Of a stretch of DNA of 64,000 nucleotides, positions 18,432-25,907 are shown one piece after another. A program made the translations under genes and the position numbers. Under the pieces are notes generated by a model that worked only from the letters and a program-made list of their open reading frames with translations, ran no database searches and was not told the origin of the DNA. The DNA is from Pseudomonas capeferrum (lineage in GTDB: Bacteria > Pseudomonadota > Gammaproteobacteria > Pseudomonadales > Pseudomonadaceae): positions 124,001 through 188,000 of the forward strand of contig NZ_JAAMQM010000012.1 of the NCBI RefSeq assembly GCF_013523055.1, read 5' to 3'. The stretch's first letter is position 1. The number at the start of each line of letters is the position of its first letter.

Positions 18432-19696
18432 TGTACCTGCTTCGCCTTGCCCTGGCCAGCCTGGCCAACCGCCGCTTTACCGCTTTCCTCACGGCGTTCG
18501 CGATCGCCCTTTCGGTGTGCCTGCTGCTGGCCGTCGAACGTGTGCGCACAGAGGCGCGCGCCAGTTTCGCCAGTACCATCAGCGGTACCGACCTGATCGT
18601 CGGCGCCCGCTCTGGATCGGTGAACCTGCTGCTCTATTCGGTATTCCGTATCGGCAATGCCACCAACAACATTCGCTGGGACAGCTACCAGCACTACGCC
18701 CAGGACCCGAGGGTGAAATGGGCCATCCCCATTTCACTGGGCGACTCTCACCGCGGTTATCGGGTCATGGGTACCACGGAGGACTATTTCGCGCACTATC
18801 GATACGCCCGCAAGCAGCACCTGCAGCTCAGCCAGGGGCGCGCCTTCGCGGACAATCCTTTCGAGGTGGTGCTGGGCGCGGAGGTCGCCGATGCCCTGCA
18901 CTACAAGCTCGGTGACAGGCTCGTGCTGGCCCATGGCGTCGCCGCGATCAGCCTGGTCAAGCACGATGACAAGCCGTTCACCGTCGTCGGCGTGCTAGCG
19001 CGGACCGGCACGCCGGTGGACCGTACCCTGCACATCAGCCTGGGCGGGCTGGAAGCCATCCACATCGATTGGCACAACGGTGTCCCGGCCCGCGGCGCCG
19101 GGCGGATCAGCGCCGAGCAGGCACGCGCCATGGACCTGCAACCAATCGCCATCACCGCGTTCATGCTTGGCCTCAACAACAAGATCGCCACGTTCAGCCT
19201 GCAGAGGGAGATCAACGAATTGCGCAACGAGCCGCTGCTGGCGATTTTGCCTGGCGTAGCGTTGCAGGAACTCTGGAGCCTGATGGGCACTGCCGAACAG
19301 GCGCTCTTCGTGGTCTCGCTGTTCGTGGTCCTGACTGGCCTGATCGGCATGCTCACGGCCATCCTCACCAGCCTCAACGAACGTCGCCGGGAGATGGCCA
19401 TCTTGCGCTCGGTCGGGGCCCGCCCCTGGCACATCGCTGGCCTGCTGGTACTGGAAGCCCTGGCCCTGGCGCTATCGGGGATTGCTGCCGGACTGGGCCT
19501 GCTCTACCTTGGGATCGCGATAGCTCAAGGCTACGTCCAGGCCAACTATGGCTTGTACCTGCCCCTCGCCTGGCCCAGCTCGCACGAGTGGACCTTGCTG
19601 ACCATCATCCTCGGCGCTGCGTTGCTGATGGGCAGTGTGCCGGCGTGGCGTGCCTATCGACAGTCATTGGCCGATGGTTTGTCCATCCATCTTTGA
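18431..19696 (+). CDS. ABC transporter permease, FtsX/MacB family (zinc cluster)
   Basis: A 421-residue permease with the four-helix layout of the family: one membrane helix near residues 16-36, a soluble periplasmic region to about 275, and three C-terminal helices with the FtsX-type segment LNERRREMAILRSVGARPW in the loop. The periplasmic part begins with STISGTDLIVGARSGSVNLLLYSVF, typical of this subgroup. It works with the ATPase at 17724. A role moving zinc-related cargo or protein across the envelope is inferred from the Zur-like box and the neighbours. Confidence 0.9.
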   Translation: MYLLRLALASLANRRFTAFLTAFAIALSVCLLLAVERVRTEARASFASTISGTDLIVGARSGSVNLLLYSVFRIGNATNNIRWDSYQHYAQDPRVKWAIPISLGDSHRGYRVMGTTEDYFAHYRYARKQHLQLSQGRAFADNPFEVVLGAEVADALHYKLGDRLVLAHGVAAISLVKHDDKPFTVVGVLARTGTPVDRTLHISLGGLEAIHIDWHNGVPARGAGRISAEQARAMDLQPIAITAFMLGLNNKIATFSLQREINELRNEPLLAILPGVALQELWSLMGTAEQALFVVSLFVVLTGLIGMLTAILTSLNERRREMAILRSVGARPWHIAGLLVLEALALALSGIAAGLGLLYLGIAIAQGYVQANYGLYLPLAWPSSHEWTLLTIILGAALLMGSVPAWRAYRQSLADGLSIHL

Positions 19697-19705
19697 GAGT
19701 CCGGT

Positions 19706-20230
19706 ATGCCCCGCTTCCTGCTGCTGTTTCTGCTGCTCGTCGCGTCTTCGTCGTGGGCCGGCGAGTCGCGGACCCTGGATTGGCCACAACTGATTCCGGA
19801 AGGCGCGCCGATCATCGAGCCGCAGATGACGCCACTGCATGACATGTCCCGGTTGTCGCAACTGGGCGACGCACTGGCCGCCGAGTCAGCGCCGGCAGCG
19901 GTCCAGCCGGCACCCGATGCGCCGGTGGTCGAGGCACTGGACGGCCAACAGGTCAAGCTGCCCGGTTATATCGTGCCCTTGGAGGTCAATGAGCAGGGGC
20001 GCACCACGGAGTTCCTCCTGGTGCCTTACTACGGCGCCTGCATCCATGTCCCGCCGCCTCCGTCCAACCAGATCGTGCACATCTTCAGCGAAATGGGCGT
20101 GCGTGTCGAAGACCTCTATCAGCCCTATTGGATCGAAGGGCGAATGCAGGTCAAGGCCGCCCGCAGCGAACTGGCCGACGCCGGTTATCAGATGCAAGCC
20201 GGGAAAATCTACGCCTTTGGGCTGCAATGA
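19706..20230 (+). CDS. DUF3299 exported protein (zinc cluster)
   Basis: A 174-residue protein with a signal peptide (MPRFLLLFLLLVASSSWAGE). The DUF3299 core contains the QQVKLPGYIVPLEVN segment and the FLLVPYYGACIHVPPPPSNQ motif, with one Cys and one His that could bind metal. The biochemical function of this family is not established. It is the last gene of the zinc cluster, 9 bp after the permease. Confidence 0.85.
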   Translation: MPRFLLLFLLLVASSSWAGESRTLDWPQLIPEGAPIIEPQMTPLHDMSRLSQLGDALAAESAPAAVQPAPDAPVVEALDGQQVKLPGYIVPLEVNEQGRTTEFLLVPYYGACIHVPPPPSNQIVHIFSEMGVRVEDLYQPYWIEGRMQVKAARSELADAGYQMQAGKIYAFGLQ

Positions 20231-20261
20231 GAACTGTGTCCGCTCTAGGCCGTATCTTTCA

Positions 20262-20303
20262 TTGAGCTAAGTCAATTTTTGCCCGTTCACAGCTCCGTAC
20301 CAT
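20262..20303 (+). promoter_or_regulatory. ANR/FNR-like box and -10 element of oprG
   Basis: TTGAGCTAAGTCAA at 20262-20275 matches the ANR/FNR consensus TTGAT-N4-ATCAA except for the two inner bases. A TACCAT hexamer at 20298-20303 puts a start near 20310, about 41.5 bases from the box centre. That is the classic class II activator spacing. OmpW/OprG porins are known ANR/FNR targets in other gammaproteobacteria. Confidence 0.6.
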
Positions 20304-20338
20304 TGGGCCACAATTTTTTATGTCCTTTGGGAGCTTCC

Positions 20339-21022
20339 ATGAACAAGTCATTGCTCGGCGTCTCGCTCGTCGCCCTGGCGCTTGCGGCGCCTGTTGCTCA
20401 AGCCCACCAGGCCGGCGACTTCATCCTGCGTGCCGGTGCCATCACCACCGCACCGAATGAAGACAGCGGCGAGATCAAGCTCGATGGCGCCAAGGCCTCC
20501 GGCACCAAGGCCACCCTGGACAGCGATACCCAACTGGGCCTGGCGTTCGCCTACATGCTCACCGACCACGTCGGCCTCGAACTGCTTGCCGCAACGCCCT
20601 TCCAGCACACCGTAGGCGTGAAAGGCCTGGGTGCCGGCCTCGATGGCAAGCTGGCCGATATCAAGCAACTGCCGCCAACATTGTCGCTGCAGTACTACCC
20701 GATGGAAGCCTCTTCGCGTTTCCAGCCGTATGCCGGTATCGGGATCAACTACACGCTGTTCTTCGACGAAGACCTGAGCAGTGCACGCAAGGACCAAGGC
20801 TTCAGCAATATCAAGCTGCAGGACTCGGTCGGCCTGGCCGGCCAACTCGGTATGGACTACATGCTGACGGACAATCTGCTGTTGAACGCCGCGGTCTGGT
20901 ATGTCGACATCAATACCAAGGCGACCATCGATGGACCGACGGCATTGGGCGTGGGCAAGACCAAGGTCGATGTGGAAGTGGACCCGTGGGTCTATATGGT
21001 CGGTATCGGCTACAAGTTCTGA
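20339..21022 (+). CDS. oprG: Outer-membrane protein OprG (OmpW family)
   Basis: A 227-residue 8-stranded beta-barrel of the OmpW family. The signal peptide ends at APVAQA, followed by HQAGDFILRAGAITTAPNEDS. The SLQYYPM segment and the C-terminal strand ending YMVGIGYKF, with its terminal Phe, are typical. OmpW/OprG forms a narrow channel for small hydrophobic molecules. It follows the zinc cluster, as its P. aeruginosa counterpart does, but it has its own ANR-like promoter. The ATG at 20339 is preferred to upstream in-frame starts because it gives the signal peptide. Confidence 0.94.
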   Translation: MNKSLLGVSLVALALAAPVAQAHQAGDFILRAGAITTAPNEDSGEIKLDGAKASGTKATLDSDTQLGLAFAYMLTDHVGLELLAATPFQHTVGVKGLGAGLDGKLADIKQLPPTLSLQYYPMEASSRFQPYAGIGINYTLFFDEDLSSARKDQGFSNIKLQDSVGLAGQLGMDYMLTDNLLLNAAVWYVDINTKATIDGPTALGVGKTKVDVEVDPWVYMVGIGYKF

Positions 21023-21028
21023 TGTGAT

Positions 21029-21062
21029 CGGGAGCGGCCTGCAATGGGCCGCTCCCGGTCGT
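21029..21062 (+). terminator. Putative terminator after oprG
   Basis: An 11-bp perfect stem (CGGGAGCGGCC / GGCCGCTCCCG) with a 7-base loop starts 6 bases after the stop. The tail GTCGTTCG is only weakly T-rich. Confidence 0.45.
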
Positions 21063-21090
21063 TCGATCGCTTCTAGCCCGCCGCCCTAGA

Positions 21091-22026
21091 CTAGCGGGTA
21101 TTGCCGAGCAGCTTAGCCAGGCCATCGACCATCGAGGTCGAGCCGGATACGTCGAAGCGCGCCAGCAGGCGTCCATTGTCGGCACGCGAATGACGAATGT
21201 CGCCCGAGCGCGCAGGTCCATAGGTGATGTCCGGCAAGCTGCCGACCACCTGCTTCAATGCCTCGAGCAGCTGGTTCAGCGAAGTCGCCTGGTTCAGGCC
21301 GATATTCACGGCCCCTTCTTCCACCGTCTCGAGCGCCAGCGCTTGCACCATTACCCGCACCAGATCGCCGACGTACAGGAAATCACGCGTCTGCTCGCCA
21401 TCGCCGAATACCGTGATGGGTACGCCTCGCGTCGTCCGCTCGGCGAAGATGCTGATCACACCTGAATACGGCGAGGATGGATCCTGGCGCGGCCCGAAGA
21501 TGTTGAAGAAACGGAACACCACTGGCTCCAGCCCATGCTGACGACGGTAGAAATCCAGGTAGTGCTCGCTGGCCAGCTTGTCTGCGGCGTAAGGCGTCAG
21601 CGGTGACTTGGGCGTGTCTTCGTTGATCGCCTGGCCTTCGCCATTGTTGCCGTAGATGGCCGCGCTGGAAGCGAAGAGCACGCGGCGAATGCCATTCACG
21701 CGCATCGCCTCGCAGATATTGAGGGTGCCGATGAAGTTGCTTTGGTGGGTCTTGACCGGATCTTCGACCGAAGCCTGTACCGAGGCCACGGCCGCCAGAT
21801 GGACCACCGCGGCGCACCCGTCGGCGGCGCGCGTAACGAGCGCGGCATCCGCGACATCCCCCTCGATCAGCTCGAGGCGTGGATGGTGTAATTGCAGGTT
21901 GCTGCGCTTGCCGGTGGAGAGGTCGTCGAGAATGCGTACGGCGTGGCCTTTCTCCAGCAGGGCATCGCACAAATGCGAGCCGATGAAGCCGGCGCCGCCG
22001 GTAATCAGGATGGGAGCATCAGCCAT
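21091..22026 (-). CDS. NAD-dependent epimerase/dehydratase (UDP-glucose 4-epimerase-like)
   Basis: A 311-residue extended short-chain dehydrogenase. The NAD-binding motif TGGAGFIGSH is near residue 9, the catalytic Ser region is in FASSAAIYG, and the YxxxK is YAADK near residue 147. Substrate-side segments RFFNIFGPRQDPSSPYSGV and FGDGEQTRDFLYV resemble WbpP/GalE-type sugar-nucleotide epimerases. The exact substrate cannot be set from sequence. It overlaps the next gene upstream by 8 bp. The start at 22026 gives the normal MADAPILITGG terminus. Confidence 0.88.
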   Translation of the reverse strand: MADAPILITGGAGFIGSHLCDALLEKGHAVRILDDLSTGKRSNLQLHHPRLELIEGDVADAALVTRAADGCAAVVHLAAVASVQASVEDPVKTHQSNFIGTLNICEAMRVNGIRRVLFASSAAIYGNNGEGQAINEDTPKSPLTPYAADKLASEHYLDFYRRQHGLEPVVFRFFNIFGPRQDPSSPYSGVISIFAERTTRGVPITVFGDGEQTRDFLYVGDLVRVMVQALALETVEEGAVNIGLNQATSLNQLLEALKQVVGSLPDITYGPARSGDIRHSRADNGRLLARFDVSGSTSMVDGLAKLLGNTR

Positions 22027-22903
22027 GTCGATAGAACCGGTCCAGTAAGGGTGGCAAACCCGCGCGCCAGGCACGGGGCTTGATACCGAAAGTGTGAAGG
22101 ATTTTCTTGCAGGCGAGCACCGCGTGCTGCGGCTCCTCGCTGGCATCCGGCCGAGCGGCATGGGCCTGCGGCGTAGGTGCCTGCACGACCAGCTTGCGCC
22201 ACTGGGCTGCCTCACTGAGGATAGCCTGCCCTAGCGCAAGTGGCGTGGTCGCTTCATTGCCGGCGTAATGGTAGGTCCCCCACAGAGGCGCTGCGCAATC
22301 GAGCTGCTTGAGCACCGAGAGGATGACCCGCGCGGCGTCATCGACAGGGGTAGGATTACCACGCCTGTCGTCCGCCAGCATCAGTTCATGGGGTTGTTCG
22401 GCGCGGGTCAGGAAACGCCCGAGCACGCCGTCGAGACTTTCATCCAGGACCCAGCCGAAACGCAGCATTACGTGCTGTGGACAGGTCGCACGCACGCTCT
22501 GCTCGACTCGCCAGAGGGCCTGGCCGCGCAGCCCGAGCGGAGCCGGCTCGTCCTTCTCGCTGTAGGCGGTGGCTCGCGAGCCGTCGAACACGCGGTAGCT
22601 CGAAGGTTGTACCAGGGTAATCTCGTGGTGCTGGCACAATTCCGCCAGCCGCTCGACCGCGCGCTCTTGCTGGGCCAGGCGCTGTTCGCTGACCGACTCG
22701 GCCTGGAACCAGTCGAAGTAATAGGCCAGGTTGACCAGCGCATCCGGTCGATTGTCATCCAGCAACTGCGTCAGGCTGGCCGCATCCCAGCCACCTTCCG
22801 GCGGACGCGGCGCCAGGAAACCGATGCCTTCCTCCGCCCCGAGACGAATCAGCGCTTGCCCGAGGGCATTTCCACCACCCAACAGCATCAGGCGCATTCG
22901 CAT
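22019..22903 (-). CDS. Sugar-nucleotide reductase-like protein (RmlD-type Rossmann)
   Basis: A 294-residue protein with an N-terminal Rossmann motif (LMLLGGGNALGQALIRLG). Its RmlD-like layout includes LVNLAYYFDWFQ and PSSYRVFDGSRATAYSEKDEPAPLG, the latter resembling the substrate loop of dTDP-4-dehydrorhamnose reductase. The usual catalytic YxxxK is not obvious, so activity may differ. The ATG at 22903 or the one at 22897 could be used; no strong ribosome-binding site is seen at either. It is paired and overlapped with the downstream epimerase, with no polysaccharide cluster around them. Confidence 0.75.
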   Translation of the reverse strand: MRMRLMLLGGGNALGQALIRLGAEEGIGFLAPRPPEGGWDAASLTQLLDDNRPDALVNLAYYFDWFQAESVSEQRLAQQERAVERLAELCQHHEITLVQPSSYRVFDGSRATAYSEKDEPAPLGLRGQALWRVEQSVRATCPQHVMLRFGWVLDESLDGVLGRFLTRAEQPHELMLADDRRGNPTPVDDAARVILSVLKQLDCAAPLWGTYHYAGNEATTPLALGQAILSEAAQWRKLVVQAPTPQAHAARPDASEEPQHAVLACKKILHTFGIKPRAWRAGLPPLLDRFYRHG

Positions 22904-23388
22904 AGAGTCAGCAGATCCGAACAGATTGATTGAAGGAAGCGAACATTTTGCGGTTTCCAGCTAGGGAAGTCCAACACGGCTAGGACATGCCTAAATTCTG
23001 CGTTGAATACAAGGTATGTCCCCCGCCGCTTAAGCACATTAGGAAATGCCCTATAGACCACCCGGAATGCGCTGACTATCGGGTTTGTGGAATGCCGAGC
23101 CCACTAATCGACTCATTCCTTTTCAGGCAGGCGGGCACTTCGCCTGAATACCTGCCACGGGGAATGCCTGAACAGCATCAATGGCAAGGAATGTTCCCCG
23201 ATGCAGGATTCAGAAGTTGCGTATCTGAGTTTCGACCACGAGCAAGCTCAAGCGCTGGCCAGAGCCAGCCAGAACACACCCCCTGCCCCCTCCGCGCTGA
23301 TACTCACTGCGAGGTGGAACCCGGCCAATGAGTCCACGCAAATAAACCTACTGCGTGGATTAATCGAACAGCTGGGTAGCCTGCACGC
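22904..23388 (+). other. Intergenic region without a recognisable gene
   Basis: About 485 bases that hold no gene I can support. Two short open frames on the + strand (22987-23331 and 23201-23485) have no family resemblance. The stretch repeats GGAATGC-like words at 23042 (GGAAATGC), 23064, 23089, 23161 and 23188 (GGAATGTT). Its right end butts onto the truncated TSUP remnant. It may be the scar of a deletion or insertion. Confidence 0.5.
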
Positions 23389-24065
23389 ACTGGCATCGAT
23401 CCGCTCGCAACCATTGCCACCAACAAGGTCCAGGCGGCATCGGTCACGGTTTCGGCCACCTTCGCCTTTGCTCGCAAGGGCATGATCGATTGGCAAATCG
23501 GTTCGCCCATGGCGCTCATGTCATTCGGCGGCGGCGTAATGAGGCTCTTTCCGTGAGCCTGATCCCTACGGCCTTCCTGCAAGCGAGCGTACCCACGCTA
23601 CTGATTCTGGTGGCTGGCTATTTCGCCTTCAGTCCCAAGCCTGACGAACACGAGCGCAAGGCAAAGATCTCGACCAGTCTGTTCTGCATGACCTTGGCGC
23701 CGCTGTTCGGGTTCTACGACGGGCTGTTCGGTCCGGGGGTCGGCTCTTTCTTCATGCTTGCCTGCGTGCTTCTCCTTGGCCAACGACTGCTGCGCGCGGC
23801 CCGTAACAGCAAGCTGCTGAACGCCGCCTGCAACCTCGGCGCACTATCGGTGCTCACAGTGAGTGGTGCTATCGTCTGGCCATTGGCCCTGGCGATGGCA
23901 GGCGCGGCGATCGTCGGCGCGCAGCTGGGCGCTCGATGCGCTGTGCGTTTTGGCCCGCGATTGATCAAGCCGCTGCTAGTCTTCGTCTGTTGTCTGATGG
24001 CAATCAAACTGCTGCTGAGCGCAGACAGTCCTCTCGGCGCATGGCTGCAACACTGGGCTACCTAG
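23389..24065 (+). pseudogene. TSUP (TauE/SafE-like) permease remnant
   Basis: A decayed membrane permease of the sulfite-exporter TauE/SafE (YfcA) family. The first recognisable codons read TGIDPLATIATNKVQ, which corresponds to roughly residue 50-60 of a YfcA protein; upstream is an in-frame TAG at 23377 and unrelated sequence. The frame carrying FAFARKGMIDW stops at 23554-23556, and the rest (ALSVSLIPTAFLQASVPTLL onward to LQHWAT) is in another frame, so there is a frameshift near 23530-23550. Both a 5' truncation and a frameshift make function unlikely. The alpha/beta hydrolase gene starts 9 bp downstream. Confidence 0.8.
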
Positions 24066-24074
24066 GAGACATGG

Positions 24075-24914
24075 ATGGACCACAAGGTCACCGTAGCTCA
24101 GCGTACACGCTGGCATTACGACGAGCCTGCGCCGGGCGCAGAGCGATTCATCGACGAGACTTTCGACGGTTACCGACAGCAGGCACGCCTGCTGCTCCCC
24201 GATATCCAACGCGCCCCCGCGACCTTCGTCGTCGGCGGAGCACGGTCGGACTTCACCCGTCTCAATCCTTTGCTCTATCGTTTGCAACAGCAGGGCATCG
24301 GCTCGCTGACCGGCAATCTGTCCGGCCACAGTCTGGCCAGCGAGCCGGGTGCCGTGGCACCTTCGCTGGCTACCAACCTGCATGAGGCGCTGCGCTTTCA
24401 TCGACATATTGCCGCGAGCTGCCAGGCACTCATCGGCCACAGCCTTGGCGCGGCCATCGCGTTGAAAATGGCGGCGCAGTTGCCGGCAGTGCGCAAACTG
24501 GTGCTGGTCTGCCCTGCAGTCTACCCTGACGCCGCCCACCAGGCGCCGTTCGGTCCGGCATTCACGGCGGCGATCCGAAAACCCTATGCCTTCCTGGAGT
24601 GCGATAGCTACGCGTTCCTGCGACAGTTTCAGGGCAAGGTGCTGCTGGTGATCGGTGAATACGACGGGCTCAACTCCCAGGTTTTCGGCCAAGGCCCGGG
24701 CACTTCGGCAGGCGTCCGAACGTTGGCAGGCGTGCAGCGCTACAGCCCTATCCCCGAAGAAGTCACCCATACCCTGCTGCGCTCGGTGCCTGCCCCAGAC
24801 GTGCAATGCTTGCTGCTGACCGACTGCGACCATGGCATCGCCGCGCATCTGCGAGACGCGCCACAGGTGGCTGATCAGGTCGCCGACGTGGTGGCGGCGT
24901 TCATCCTCGATTGA
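24075..24914 (+). CDS. Alpha/beta hydrolase
   Basis: A 279-residue cytoplasmic alpha/beta-hydrolase-fold protein. The nucleophile elbow is GHSLG with Ser123. A plausible acid is the Asp in LLVIGEYDGLN near residue 195, and the His is in CDHGIAAHL near the C-terminus. The substrate is unknown. It converges with the HTH regulator gene, leaving only 6 bp between stops, and may have been expressed together with the TSUP gene before that decayed. Confidence 0.85.
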   Translation: MDHKVTVAQRTRWHYDEPAPGAERFIDETFDGYRQQARLLLPDIQRAPATFVVGGARSDFTRLNPLLYRLQQQGIGSLTGNLSGHSLASEPGAVAPSLATNLHEALRFHRHIAASCQALIGHSLGAAIALKMAAQLPAVRKLVLVCPAVYPDAAHQAPFGPAFTAAIRKPYAFLECDSYAFLRQFQGKVLLVIGEYDGLNSQVFGQGPGTSAGVRTLAGVQRYSPIPEEVTHTLLRSVPAPDVQCLLLTDCDHGIAAHLRDAPQVADQVADVVAAFILD

Positions 24915-24920
24915 TCGCAG

Positions 24921-25733
24921 TCACTCGATCTCGAACAGACCATTGCTCAGCGGGCCGACGCTCAAGCGCTCGCGTACGTCGTCATCGATGCGTGGATCGT
25001 CCGGGCGATAAAGCCTGACCTGACGGTAGGCGTTGATGCGGTTGATCTCTTCGCCCAGAAACTCCCAGACCACCCGGGTGCAGGCCGGGGTACGCCGGTC
25101 GCCGCTGGATACGCCGGTCTTGAGGCCGTTGAGGCGGGTGATGCGGCTTTTGAAGCTCGGGATGAGAATGGTCTGGCTCATCTCGTTGAGGGTCAGCGAC
25201 TCGTAGTCGATCAGAAACACCCGATCCTGCAACTGGAACGCCGCCCCCAGATAGCGACAGCGCACTTCGGCGTGCAGGTCGGTGGCGCTGCTGCGCTCTT
25301 GGCGTTCCTGGCGCTCGAACAGGAAGCTGCCACGCTCTTCACGCAGGTGCACAAGCGAAACCAGGATCGAACCTGGCACCGACATGCAGTTGGAGTATTC
25401 GAAATAGTAGCCGCAATAGCGCGAGAGATTGCCAGCCTGCGCGTGCAGCGGCTTGAACAGCTCGCTGATCGGGTCGCTGGTCTGCCCCGGCTGTTCCGAC
25501 GCGATGCGCGCGCCGATCAGCCGGGCGAACTGTTCGGGCGGCTGGCTCAGCTCGTAGTCCTCGACCCCGAAGAAATCGCCGATGCGCTTGAGGTTGTAAG
25601 CCGTCGGACGGCTCTGCCCGCTCAGGTACTTGTTGAACTGCGCGCGATTGATCGTCAGCTGGCGGCAAACCTCTGAGATAGAGCGGTAGTGGCTACAGGC
25701 CAGTTTAAGGTTGGTAGCGAAATGATCGCTCAT
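24921..25733 (-). CDS. HTH (XRE-like) transcriptional regulator
   Basis: A 270-residue regulator. The N-terminal helix-turn-helix (roughly residues 8-60: SISEVCRQLTINRAQFNKYLSGQSRPTAYNLKRI) resembles the XRE/Cro class. The rest (residues ~90-270) is a longer domain with YCGYYFEYSN and LFERQERQERSS segments that I do not recognise as a named ligand domain. It is divergent from the Na+/alanine symporter with 174 bp between starts, so it may control that gene or itself. Confidence 0.82.
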   Translation of the reverse strand: MSDHFATNLKLACSHYRSISEVCRQLTINRAQFNKYLSGQSRPTAYNLKRIGDFFGVEDYELSQPPEQFARLIGARIASEQPGQTSDPISELFKPLHAQAGNLSRYCGYYFEYSNCMSVPGSILVSLVHLREERGSFLFERQERQERSSATDLHAEVRCRYLGAAFQLQDRVFLIDYESLTLNEMSQTILIPSFKSRITRLNGLKTGVSSGDRRTPACTRVVWEFLGEEINRINAYRQVRLYRPDDPRIDDDVRERLSVGPLSNGLFEIE

Positions 25734-25907
25734 GGATCCCGTCCAAGTGATGCTATCGGCGCCAGTTTAGCATCAAGTCGCATCAATTAAGACTAAGGCG
25801 CGAAATTGTAACGATAGTTGTCATGGCCAACCATGCGCCCCCGCAACCGACGCAGCGACGTCGGCCTACCGTCTTTCATGCAAAAAATAAGAATCGAGGT
25901 CGTTTCA

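Noticed and set aside
23042..23197. GGAATGC-like words as a CRISPR or iteron array
   Set aside because: Words are short, imperfect and unevenly spaced (about 22 to 72 bases); no conserved repeat-spacer pattern.
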